Shown here: positions 10,805 to 21,535 of the stretch, piece after piece | Layout of the letters: the number at the start of each line of letters is the position of its first letter | Position numbering within the stretch: the stretch's first letter is position 1 | Program-made: the position numbers and the translations under genes | Assembly (NCBI GenBank): GCA_025991245.1 | Contig: BQMJ01000025.1 | Span: 175,587-239,586 of the forward strand | Source: Galdieria partita | Taxonomy: Eukaryota > Rhodophyta > Bangiophyceae > Galdieriales > Galdieriaceae | Direction of reading: 5' to 3' | DNA length: 64,000 nucleotides | Notes under the pieces: generated by a model | The model's input: only the letters and a program-made list of their open reading frames with translations | Told to the model about the DNA's origin: nothing | The model's database searches: none

Positions 10805-12214
10805 ATGGAAGAACAACATACAGAAATATTTCAAGACTTTTTGGCTTGGTCAGACTCTCCTTGTCATATGGAATACTATGATTGTAGTTTATCACAGTTG
10901 GGTTGGGAGTCGTCCTATTCCAATGACCTGCAGTGGCTATCTCAGTGGAAACAAAATCCTTATCTTACTGGTGGATATGAAAACTCTTTTGAATCATTGT
11001 CAACTTTGCAACCTTCACGTCGCAATCTTCCTATCATTTCTTCTATAGAGAGTAAACGAGATACTTTCACATCCTATCATAACCAACTGCGACAACCTTG
11101 CGATAGTATGCCTAGTCCTCGTCATATAACAAAAGGCGCACTTTCTCTACAGAATATGGACTCATCCACTCATTGTTCTGACCCAGTGATTGACAACTCT
11201 ATTCAAAACATATCTAATCCGTCTAATATTACTCTTTTGAATGGTCATAGCTTGGATATTTGTAAACTGGCAAAACAAAGACATGGCTGTCAAGTATTAT
11301 TACATCAACTACAATTGAGCAGTTGTCCTATTGCTCAAGAAATTATGGAGACTTGTTGTCTTCATTTTGGAATATGGATGAAACATCCTATTGCCAATTT
11401 TCTATGTCAACATGTATGGAAATGCTTATCTGAGAAACAACGAATGGATATCTTAAGACGTTATTTGGAAGTACTACCTAGAGCAGCATTACATACTTAT
11501 GGAACTCGAGTGGTTCAAGTGATGATATCTACTTGTGGTGAAAGAGAGAGTAAAAACTATTTGCAATCGATATTGTCAACTGTGGCCAAGTCCTTGTTCA
11601 AGGATGTCAATGGAGCACATGTTATTCAACATTGTTTTCTTTATTGGTCAAGTGAAGATAATCAATTTCTTTATCGTACTATACGAGACAATTTTCTAGA
11701 AATAGCTACTCATCGACAAGGCTGTTGCATGATTCAAACGAGTATGGATTTTGCTTGTTCCTCTCAACTAGATGATATTGCAACCAGCATCATGGAGCAT
11801 ATCTTTATATTGATACATGACGCCTTTGGTAACTATGTCGTACAACATATATTGGATAGCCAAAATCCACAATATATTCAAGGCATTATGAAGAAACTTC
11901 GAGGCCATTGGTATGAAATGTCTATGGAAAAGTTTTCTTCTAATATTACTGAAAAATGTTTACAACTTGCTGAAGAAACTCAACGTTGGGAAATGATTCA
12001 GGAGATAGCAAAAGATTGTTCCAACATAGGCAATCTATTACATGATGCTTATGGAAATTATGTTATTCAGCGGATGTTACAAGTTGCTTCTCCAGCTCAA
12101 AAGATGTTATTGAAAGAATATATTGAAAAGTATTGGAATACGCTTAGTCGTTCTCGATATGGGAAACAAATACAATACAATTTAGAAAAGTTGATGAATA
12201 GTATCAACTGTTAA
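10805..12214 (+). CDS. Pumilio/PUF-domain RNA-binding protein
   Basis: A single exon of 469 residues. The last ~320 residues carry about eight PUF repeats, seen from their core helices: HGCQVLLHQL, YGTRVVQVMI, NGAHVIQHCF, QGCCMIQTSM, FGNYVVQHIL, SSNITEKCLQ, YGNYVIQRML and YGKQIQYNLE. The five-residue RNA-reading positions vary between repeats, so the protein should bind a specific 3'UTR motif. The first 150 residues are Ser/Asn/Gln-rich and probably disordered. PUF proteins repress or relocalise target mRNAs; variant repeats like these also occur in nucleolar PUF proteins. The last 11 nt overlap the convergent DCLRE1-like gene, including both stop codons. Confidence 0.92.
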   Translation: MEEQHTEIFQDFLAWSDSPCHMEYYDCSLSQLGWESSYSNDLQWLSQWKQNPYLTGGYENSFESLSTLQPSRRNLPIISSIESKRDTFTSYHNQLRQPCDSMPSPRHITKGALSLQNMDSSTHCSDPVIDNSIQNISNPSNITLLNGHSLDICKLAKQRHGCQVLLHQLQLSSCPIAQEIMETCCLHFGIWMKHPIANFLCQHVWKCLSEKQRMDILRRYLEVLPRAALHTYGTRVVQVMISTCGERESKNYLQSILSTVAKSLFKDVNGAHVIQHCFLYWSSEDNQFLYRTIRDNFLEIATHRQGCCMIQTSMDFACSSQLDDIATSIMEHIFILIHDAFGNYVVQHILDSQNPQYIQGIMKKLRGHWYEMSMEKFSSNITEKCLQLAEETQRWEMIQEIAKDCSNIGNLLHDAYGNYVIQRMLQVASPAQKMLLKEYIEKYWNTLSRSRYGKQIQYNLEKLMNSINC

Positions 12215-13547
12215 AAGGCGAAGCTTTGAAATAGGAAAGAATGTCACCTTTTCTAGCTATTTTGGGTTTGTTGTGTAGTTGTTGGGTTGACTGTTTATCA
12301 TCATCCTCACAGGATTCCTTTGGGTTGTTGTTAAGCCATTTTTGTAAAAAGGCTCTTTTGACTTGTGTTCCTGCCAATAAATGATCAAAGGGATGTTTTG
12401 GTTGTCTTTTGGAAGAAGAAAATGATACAGTTGGAATGACTTGTTTGGGTCTCAACCAAGCAATGAAATGATACAATTCCTCATAATTGCTATGTTCACT
12501 ATACGGTATTCCATATACAGATAGCCTGGAATGATCCTTTTCTTGCAAATATTCTCGATTATTTCCTTGCCAAGTCCAACCAGTCGGTATACAAGCGACA
12601 ACTCTTTGTAATAAGCCATGTTGAGAGGAATTCACTTTGTTCCTATAATAATTGGCCATATATAACATGTCTTCTAGAGCTTCAAAATTCGGAAGCAATC
12701 TACCCGGCACATTCTCTGCAACTCTATTCCATCCCACCAACCAAATAGGACTCGCACAAGGTTCCGTCGTGAACGAGTCATTCAATAGACAGCTGTCCCA
12801 ATATTCTAAGCACTGTAAAACTTTCCATTTGTCAGGACTCGCATAAATACGATATCCCTTTTGAATAAGAGCATCCATGATACGTTCCTTTCCAATCCCA
12901 TAAGTGGCTATCAAATACAAAGTATGTCTACTTGTGCAATGAATTTCATTGGAATGAGAATCTCTGCCTATACTATTCTGTATGATATCAACGATGCGTT
13001 GAATGGTCTTTTCCTGACAAGGAAATCGATATCTACGGTGACAATAAGTAGTATCTAAATAAACAGCATCCAAACAGATATTGTTCAATACTATTAGCCA
13101 AAACTCAATATCTTTTTGTCTCTATATAGAATACCACAACTTACTTTTCCATTCTTCTTTCAAGTCTGGTGTATACCTCATATCACCTGTATGCAAATAG
13201 TTACTTCCTTCTGGAGTTTGAAACAATATCATTACGGAGCCTGGACAATGATTAGCGTCAAGAAAAGTTACTTGTACATGCTCTACTAGAAAAGGTTCGT
13301 TGTTATGTTTAGCTACAATCCATTGGGGATCCACCAAAGTTATTCTTTCCAATAAACGAGCAGTAATGGGAGAACAATAAATGAGTCCTTGTTGAAAGTT
13401 GGGGCCAAGTCCTCGATAGTGGTCATAATGCCAATGAGTCAGAAAAAAGGCAGTTACTTGAGTTGGCAACTTGATAAAATAGTCCACTAGAAAACGTGTA
13501 TGAGGTATTTGATGAGAAGTTGGAATATTGTTCCAGTCTTGCGTCAT
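12204..13547 (-). CDS. SNM1/DCLRE1-type DNA cross-link repair nuclease
   Basis: Two exons (13145-13547 and 12204-13090) joined over a 54-nt GTAAGT..TAG intron give 429 residues. The metallo-beta-lactamase HxHxDH signature is HWHYDH at about 39-44, followed by DANHCPGSVM and HTGDMRYT, the metal-binding motifs of the beta-CASP/SNM1 branch. The second exon begins LNNICLDAVYLDTTYC, the SNM1 family signature. The C-terminal half has the DRMBL-like region with EHSNYEELYHFI. These 5' exonucleases act in interstrand cross-link repair or at telomeres; which paralogue (SNM1A, B or Artemis-like) is not decided here. It shares an 83-bp divergent promoter with the ubiquitin protease. Confidence 0.92.
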
Positions 13548-13630
13548 TCCAACATATGCTCAGCAACAAAAGTCTGTTGGGGGAATTCATAGCGATGCAG
13601 TGGTCGACATTCTTCTCTTCCTTTTAAGAA

Positions 13631-15339
13631 ATGTCGAAGAGGTCCAAAGGTAAACAGAAAAAGTGCCGTCAACCTAACAAGAAAAGAAATAAAAATACTC
13701 AACCATCCAAGCCTAAACAAACAACTTGTGCGGAACCCAATCAACAGAACAACTCGTCTTGTCTATATAGTGAAAACGAAAGAAAGGTACAATTGACGGA
13801 AATAGTTGCTGAAGAATGGAAAGGAAATGTGATAACACCCAAAGGTTTGAAGAATTTGGGTAATACTTGGTAAGTATAGTTATTCATAGTCGTTTGAAGT
13901 TGGTATATGACCCCATCTTTTAGTTTTCTCAATGCAGTACTACAGAATATTGCACGATTACCTGCCCTTCGAAGTTATTTCTTAGGTCAACCCATCACAA
14001 GTGGTGAACATGGTGTGACTTTATCTTTGAGAGTATTCTTTCATACTATGTGGTTGTTACAAGACTGCAACGTATTTCGACCCAACAAGTTATTGGACCA
14101 CTTGGGAAAATATTCCAGTCGTTTCCGTGGTTATGAACAACAAGACGCTCATGAAGCCTTGAGAATATTGATGGAGTCTTTAATCGAAGAGTCTACTAGT
14201 ATAGTAGATAACTCTAGTGACTGTAGTAGTAACAGTAACTCTGAGTCTTGGATAGAAAAAGTATTTTTAGGAAAGTTGCAAAGTTGTGTGGAATGTGAAC
14301 AATGTCATTCGGTTTCAAAGGTTGAAGAACCTTTTCTAGATATTTCGTTATCTTTGGAATCACAAGACTCTAATGAAACTTGTGCTGTTGCAGGAGGTTG
14401 TTATGCAACTAGAAATCAGATCTTTTGTGAGAAGAACAACAATCCAGTAAAGAATGAGAGTCTTTCTTCGGCAAAAGACAATGAAATAGAACGACAAGTC
14501 AATGATGGAGAAGCGAATAGTCCCGAAATGGTTTCCTTGTTTGAAGACAATATTCAGTTGTCTAGGTTAGAAGAAGATGTCGACCAAATGACTTTAGGTT
14601 TAGACTCTCTATTTAAAGAATCGAATGTAGAATGGAGTGATTATGTGAGTAGTAATTGTTCGGATTCCATTGGAGAAAAAGGTAAGTTGTTCAAGAGCAA
14701 TGGAATATTTTTTGATTATTTATTCTTATTGTAGATGTTCGTTTTTCTAATCGAACAAGCCACTCTATTTATCCATCTACCACACTTTATGCAAGTATTC
14801 AAGACAGTTTGGAAGCATTTCTTTCTCCAGAAATATTGCAAGGAGAGAATGCTTACTATTGTGAGTCTTGTAATCGAGAGCAAAATGGGTCCATCAAAAA
14901 ACTTTATGGAAAAGATTCCGTTTCTTCTCAACAACAGAGATATATTCGAACCAAAGCAAAGAAACGCTTTTTATTTCGGAAACTTGGTCGAGTTGTTATT
15001 TTTCATTTGAAGAGATTTCGACAAGTTGGTTTTCACTTTGAAAAGGTTTCAGGTAAAATATCATTTCCACTGGAATGGAATCTCTCCAGTTATTATACAC
15101 AAGAGCAAGGAGAAGATGATTCTCCAGAAAGTGATGATTATTATTTGTCAGGAATAGTTGTTCATCAGGGTTCTTTAGAATGGGGTCATTATATTGCATA
15201 TATACGTGCAAGTTGTTCACCACAAGAGCATCGTTGGTATTATTGTAGTGATGAACATGTAACGTTGGTGGAAGATGAAGCAGAAATCTTGAAGAGTGAA
15301 GCTTATCTTTTGTTTTACTGTAAAAAACAACGACAATAG
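13631..15339 (+). CDS. Ubiquitin-specific protease (USP, C19 family)
   Basis: Three exons (13631-13869, 13924-14681, 14735-15339) with introns of 54 and 53 nt give 533 residues. The Cys box reads GLKNLGNTCFLNAVLQN; the codon of the catalytic Cys (TG|T) is split by intron 1. The QQDAHE motif, a zinc ribbon made of CVECEQC and CESCN, and the His box GHYIAYI complete the fold. A basic Lys/Gln-rich N-terminus of about 70 residues precedes the domain. An acidic insert of roughly 150 residues sits between the two zinc half-sites. The protein should remove ubiquitin from substrates; USP3/16/22-like relatives act on histones, but I cannot assign a substrate. Confidence 0.93.
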
Positions 15340-15348
15340 TAAATATCT

Positions 15349-17114
15349 TTATCCATGGGTGGAATGAGTTACTATACTATCCAATAGAAAACTACAAAAT
15401 GCTTCAATCACTGGAACACAAAAACTATTTCCCAATAACTTCCAACGAGTACGAAAACTTTGTGCATCACTTGAACATTGCACACACTCCGTATAATGAT
15501 CGGGAAATCTAAGTTGCACAACCGATGATATGAATAGATTAGAATATATCATTTTATGACTTACCCTAATATTCTTTCTGCTTCTATAATATTCAATCCT
15601 CTCTTTTCTTGGTCATTATACCAAACAGTATTGAAACGATTATCAAAAGCTCGAGGTGCATAATTATTGGTTGTGATAGTATAAGCTTTAGGATATTGTG
15701 CTCTAGCATGATCCACTAGAATATCTTGTAAGTAACAATTAGGTTTTTCTTCAAGTGTCCAAATTCTTTTAGCATTTGGAATATTTGTCCAATAATAACG
15801 ATATCGTATACCCGCTGAGAATCTCGCTGCATCCACTAAAATAGGCTCCACTCCTAAAGCATTCGTAATGATTTGCTTATCATAAGCATTCATGGAGGCC
15901 ACATTTTCTAATAAAAAGTATCGAGGCTTCCATTCCTTTAATAAACGTACATATTCAAAGAATAAGGAACTGGGACCTGATTGAATCCCTTGCTGACGAC
16001 CCAAACGGGATAGGCTTTGACATGGACTTCCACCAATCATCAAGTCAACACCTTCAGGAATATCTCTTTTGCATACTTGCCTAATATCACCTAAAGCAAT
16101 AATATCTGGAAAACGAGTATGAGCCACTTGCATTGCATGTGCATCAATTTCGGAAGCATAATAACGAACATGAACGACTCCTAATCTTTGTAAAGCCAAG
16201 CGAGCTGCAGCTATTCCATCAAAAGCACTAAATACTATCATCTGCGGAGTAAATTCAGTTGTGTTTCGATAACCAACTGATTGAGATATTTGAGAAAAGA
16301 TGTACTTGAAGGAATGCTCATGATGACTCTTAGGATGGAGTGATTGATCTTTGTTGTTGTGTGAGAAATGTTCCAATGATTCCTCATTCAACCAATTCCA
16401 ACTCGATATTTGATATTGAATATTGTGAAAAGAAGTTTGTAAAACACAATTGTCTTTCGCTGTAGATGATGATAATAACAACAAAGAATGATCACGACGA
16501 CTGGTGGACTGTTGTTGCTCACAAGAAGCACATAACCAAATATCTTTTAAATTGTTCTGATCCAAAGGTGGACAGACACAAGCAAAATGTAAAGTGATAG
16601 GACACTTCTCACAACATATCAAAGTATCTCCCAACCATTCATTTTCTTCATCATCCGAACAACAACTTTCTGAGGAAGAATCCGATAAAGCACTTCTATT
16701 ATGGGATGTTCTCTTTTTGGTTGGTTCTTTTAAGGACACAGAAGTGGATAATATATCCTTCCAATATTTTTGCCAACCTCCTTTAGGTGCTGCACAACTA
16801 TCACAGTCATAATAAGAACCATCAGGTCCTGCCTTCCGAATCCAACGAGTGGATAGATGAGAAATATTCTTTTTGGCTATTCTATATGTTTGTTCATAAG
16901 ATGGATAAGAGTTGTCTTTTCTATTCGGTTGCCAAGTCTCATCATAGTCCTTGTCTGAATCACTTGGCTGACTATCCGTTGAAGTGTGTATAGATAGTCT
17001 TCTATTGGGTTCCTTGTTCCATACAGGACTCGATGAATAGATCAAGTCTTTGATAGATATGGGAGATATGGAACTATTTGTATAAGTAGTCATATCACTA
17101 GTCGTAACTCTCAT
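15349..17114 (-). CDS. DNA (cytosine-5) methyltransferase, DNMT3-like, with PHD/ADD-like finger
   Basis: Two exons (15565-17114 and 15349-15508) joined over a 56-nt GTAAGT..TAG intron give 569 residues. A Cys-rich region at about 85-205 has DCDSC, then ICCEKCPITLHFACVCPP and CASC, a PHD or ADD-like zinc module. The methyltransferase follows: motif I FDGIAAARLAL, motif IV GGSPCQSLSR with the catalytic Cys, motif VI LLENV, motif VIII RYRYYWTN. After the splice comes GFPDHYTECV and LLGNSFCVPVI (motif X). The GFPxHYT and LLGxSxxVPV signatures are typical of DNMT3. The spacing between motifs VIII and X is short, as in DNMT3. It would methylate cytosine, possibly guided by histone tails. Confidence 0.92.
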
Positions 17115-17218
17115 CTGGACCCTTCAACAACAACCATTCGACCATCGAAATCCATCCATAATCTCTCTTCCATCTCTATGAAAAAGCACAAATGGACATT
17201 CAAAGTTCCCATAACTAC

Positions 17219-19936
17219 TCATGAGATGACCCATTCCATTCCATCCTTACCATTTCGACTATATATAATCCATTGATTACAAATAAACTCTCGTCGCCAA
17301 GTTTCTACAGAAGATGCAGGTTGTACAATAACACTTTTCAAATACCAAGAAGGAAATAGTCCACTTCCTTGATGACCAACTCTTATTTTGTTGGGTATTT
17401 GTAAAATATCAGGAACAGAAACCACAAAAGTGTCTTGTCCTCGACGACAAAAGTGGGAACCATCAAAATTAGAAAAGAGGATTCGTTCGGTACAATTTCC
17501 ATTTTCATCCAACAATTGAATCCATACAGAAGAATCGGTTCCTGCTCCCCAACAATCGCCTGTTTGGAAAGTAATCATCCAAGGTTTCGTACCAGTTGTT
17601 GAAAGACTTGTCTCATTTTCATTCTGAATAGATACGAATGATGATGATGGAAAGATAGAAGAGACTCCAGTAGAATTCCAAATATTATGGAGTGATTGAT
17701 GAGCCAACCTCCACAAAGATAGAGGAGTTCTTCTCATCACAAGTTCAGCTGCTTCTCTCCAATCTAAATTTTCCAATTGTCGAAATAATTGTATGGAATG
17801 AGTATTTGTTGAGGAATTGCGGTAGGAATGAAAAGGAGAAATCAGTCTTTTGTTCCAGTAATCGATATTAGGTTGAATGACAAAAGAATTTCCACTCCGA
17901 GTCCAAGTATGAAAACTTTCATCCTATGATTGCTTTAATACATCCATGGGTTGATTGATTTCTTATTTACCTGCAAAATAGCTTTGAATGTTACCCACAA
18001 TCTAAGCCAACCACTATTATGACTATAATTATTGGAAGAAGAATTCGAATCAACTATTCCATTCTTATGAATAGGAATCCAATACTCTTTGGGTTGAATA
18101 TCGCCATAACGATCGATACAAATATAAGCACGACCCAATAAGGCTTCTTTGGCAAAAGGGTCTTGATCCATTACAGTCAGAGTTAAATATTCTTCTTGAA
18201 TATGACAAACTGGAAACTCTGTAAATGCATTCCATACAGGACATAATTCATTTCTTATACTTGTGAATGAGACCTTATGAGAACCCCATTCCAATACACA
18301 ACGGACATCAGTTACAAAATGATCAGGATTGTCCATATGATGCAATTGATAAGCTTCCAATAGATGAATTTGTATCCATCCTTGTACACAAGTTTCTTCA
18401 GAATCAGATAAATTGTTTTCTGTCCTAGGATGAGTATTATTCATTTTAGGTTTTGTTCTATTCTGTTCCAATGCAGTGGAATCCCAAAGCTTTTCATAAG
18501 AATATTTCAAATGAACGGAAGCAATCGAATGAGTTTGTAGACTAAGTGAGGATGGATTATTCCATCTGGAAGCAATTAAAGGCAACCAAATATCCATATT
18601 CTTATCTACAGCATCTTTACATACTTCCAATGGTAACCAACCAGAACCCATCAAGACATCTTGTCCTAAAGAGTCCACCAACTACAATCACTTCTATATT
18701 CAAAACATCGTTATCAATCTAATCACAATATTACCTGAAATAGTCCTTGTGGAGTATGATAGAGTCGAACATTGATCCATTGCATACATTCAGTGGATAT
18801 CAAAAATTCAAACTTTTCTTCAAAGATGGGTTCGTTGGTTCGATAACTCTTATGAGTAGTCATCACTTGACTTCCTAAATGAATCGTTATCGATGGATTC
18901 CATTCCGAATAGTTTGTAAATATATCTTTCGATGTCGATATATGGGCACTTAGTATACGTAGAGTTAATACTCCATCAGTACCAGGTGGATAACTAGCAT
19001 TGTCCTTCATAGTATAAAAATGATTCCATAGAGTTGAAGAAAGGCTACGTTGACTTGAAGATGGTTGAATAGGCACATAAATCTTGTGAGGAAATAACAT
19101 TCTTTCAAATGCTTTGACTGTTAAGAGTTGATAAAGCCAAGAACGAAATGCTGGAATATCCATCAAATCTATACTGCTTGCCATTGGCACAATCTCCAAA
19201 TGGACTTTGGGTTGCTCTACAAAAGAAAACTGTAAACTTTCAATACCCCACAAACAATCACTCAATCCCAATTCCTTGTATAGTGAGTGAATCATGATTC
19301 CCAGTTCATATATTTATTATACTTACCAATCGTAATTTGGCATGAATATTTATCTTTCTCACACTTAAAAGAGGAGGCTTTATACCAAATAGAGTTGCTG
19401 TGACTCGAACTTCACTACTGCGAGCCATCCAATCGATATCTGCGTCTAATAGGATCGTCTCTGCAGAACAAGTTCTAAAACATTTGAGATTGTGAAGTTC
19501 AGGTGCGTGTCTTCCAAGTGTTAAATGGGTAACTGTAACATCTTTTAGGAATGGAGGCTGATGTTTCCTTATCAACTGTTGTAATTCATCCAACAACAGG
19601 TCTGACCACGTCGTCTCCAACTTTTCCCACAGTTTGCCGATAATTCTATTTAACCACAACGCAGATTCCATACTTTCATATAAAGGAGACTGTAAAGAGT
19701 CAAATGGTCCCTTTCTTTCTGATAAAACATTCTTTCTGTGGTTCCAATTGGATAGAAAATAGAATAGTGCAGCACTAAAGGAACAGAGAATTCACATATG
19801 AGAAAAAGACACATTTGACTTTTTACTTACCAAGAAAAAGTAAATATACCTGATAAGAAACCCTTTTTGAAATTGAAATGAATATAAACTACACAAAGAC
19901 TTGACTTACCAACCAAAAAGGATCGCTAGTCCACAT
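17219..19936 (-). CDS. Extended-synaptotagmin-like protein: TM, SMP, two C2 and a PLAT domain
   Basis: Six exons (19910-19936, 19831-19862, 19327-19774, 18735-19274, 17971-18681, 17219-17923) close in frame to 820 residues. The first two exons are only 27 and 32 nt and encode an N-terminal hydrophobic anchor (GFLSGIFTFSCAALFYFL). An SMP lipid-transfer domain follows (ESMESALWLNRIIGKLW to FSFVEQPKVHLEI). Then two C2 domains: one from GVLTLRILSAHISTS, one from GWIQIHLLEAYQL to TLTVMDQDP. The C-terminal ~200 residues form a PLAT/LH2-like domain (WGAGTDSSVWIQL, GQDTFVVSVPDI, KIRVGHQGSG, WYLKSVIV). E-Syts tether ER to plasma membrane and move lipids. A C-terminal PLAT is not part of the usual architecture. 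Confidence 0.88.
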
Positions 19937-19963
19937 CAAAAGCAATTCGCCAATCACACATCC

Positions 19964-20841
19964 ATGTTTGTGAAATGCCTATCTTTGTTAGTCGTATGGA
20001 AACCGGTGGTGACTTGTGTAAAGACTTGTAGAGTATCTCCACTAGTGCCTATAAAAGTATCCAAATTGCAACCTATTTTGATGGATACAAATAGTAGTTC
20101 TGAAGATAGTGATGTAGAACTTGTTTCTTGTCCATCCGGTGTTGGCAAAGATGTCAACTCCTCTAGTAGAAGAAAGGAACTCAACGCATTGACGAAAGAA
20201 GACTTATCTTTGGAACAAAGCTCATCAACAACAATATTAGATGATGAAAAGCTCTCAATACTCTTAATATTGACTGGTATACCAGGTTCTGGAAAGACTA
20301 GTTTTGCCAAGAAACTCGAAGCCAAAGGATGGTATGCATATTATTTCGAATACGCTCTTTCAAAGAGTTGAGAATATTTTCAAAAAAAGGTGTAGAGTTT
20401 GTCAAGATGAGCTTTTAACTCGTGAACAATGCGAAAATTATGCTATAACACAGCTCTTGCAAGGTAAACCTATCGTCATTGATAGATGCAACGTCACAAA
20501 GGAACAGAGAGCAATATGGATAAGTATGTGAATGGTGGATGCTTTACAAATTAACAACAATTCTTTTAGAACTGGCAAAGAACGCAAATGCAGTTGTAGG
20601 TTGTCTTGTTTTTACAACACCTTTACATATTTGTGTTTCTAGAGTAGCTCAAAGAAGTGAACATCCCAACTTGAAAGGCAACGACCCAAAAACTGAAAGC
20701 GTTATCTTCCAATTCGCAAAGGATTTTTGTGCTCCAACAGCTGAAGAAGGAATCGACTTTTGTCGTCGTATACAAACTGAACAAGATGAATATCGTATAT
20801 TACAACAACTCGAGAAAATATTGAATTCACAATCCTCTTAG
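19964..20841 (+). CDS. P-loop polynucleotide-kinase-like protein (AAA_33 type)
   Basis: Three exons (19964-20331, 20390-20523, 20570-20841) with introns of 58 and 46 nt give 257 residues. Walker A is GIPGSGKTS at about 109. After the first splice the protein reads GWCRVCQDELLTREQC, and then VIDRCNVTKEQRAIW, as in PNKP and the kinase part of plant aprataxin-like proteins. A different 34-nt splice would create a stop, which favours the join given. The C-terminal half has VVGCLVFTTPLHICVSRVAQ. The first ~100 residues are Ser-rich and may include a targeting peptide. It probably phosphorylates a nucleic acid end or nucleotide; the substrate is not certain. Only 27 bp separate its ATG from that of the divergent E-Syt-like gene. 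Confidence 0.82.
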
Positions 20842-21335
20842 CACTCTCCTCTATCAGTGGACCATTCCAATCTAGCCAGTTGATTCTGTAGTTTTTGTAC
20901 AGTTTCTTCGATATATCTTAGTTGTGCGTTACTTTCAATCAGTTTCTTTCCACGTTTTTAAACACTTTAAAGCTTTAACCAGAAGGAACCTACCTTTTGT
21001 TGCTCTGGTTCAGTTCCCAATTGTTGAGCACGAACTTGCAATTCGCTATGCAGTTTTAGTCGATAGTTTTCCAAAGTTTCTATTACTTCTATCAATTCTG
21101 CAGCTTTGGCTGCTTTATTGTCAAATTGAGGTCGTGCTTGTTTCTTGTAGTGGTCCAAAGAAGAGGGTAAAGCTTCCTTTTCAGGAAAAGGTAACTTGTC
21201 ACAAGCATAATAACTACGATATAGTTTATGACAGTTGATATGGTAAGGTTCTGAAATCCTTGGTTTATGATAACCGCCTTTTCTAAGTTCTTCTCTACTC
21301 CACAACACTATGATTCCACTTGAAACCACAAACAT
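20838..21335 (-). CDS. Small coiled-coil protein with N-terminal hydrophobic segment, unknown
   Basis: Two exons (20994-21335 and 20838-20945) across a 48-nt GTAGGT..AAG intron give 149 residues. The N-terminus is hydrophobic (MFVVSSGIIVLW), possibly a short membrane anchor or presequence. A Cys/Tyr-rich stretch (INCHKLYRSYYACDKLPF) follows. The last 80 residues form a coiled coil (AAELIEVIETLENYRLKL and LRYIEETVQKLQNQLARLEW). I do not recognise a family. The stop codon TAA overlaps the convergent kinase-like gene's TAG by 3 nt, so the two genes share four bases. The intron join is supported because exon 2 continues the heptad pattern. Confidence 0.7.
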
Positions 21336-21535
21336 AAGAAATCCAAAGTTTGCATTTTGACAATTGTTTCGAATTTTATATGACTTTTGTAAATTGTAAA
21401 GTTAACTGTATATACTTGTTAAAGTTGACGTTTCGTACAAATGTTCATTTCTGTCGATTGATTGATAATATTTTATCCTGATCGACGTATACTCACGGAT
21501 AAGAGATTTTCCAAATACTCAAGTCCTAAATAATA
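21336..21535. other. 200-bp intergenic region
   Basis: This AT-rich gap separates the coiled-coil gene (start at 21335) from the 3' end of the bZIP gene. It should hold the promoter of the first and the terminator of the second. I see no gene or clear motif. Confidence 0.3.

Noticed and set aside
20304-20390. Reading straight through the first intron of the kinase-like gene, or a 34-nt splice
   Set aside because: Straight reading changes frame and gives a stop; the 34-nt splice creates TGA. The 58-nt splice restores GWCRVCQDE, the family motif.
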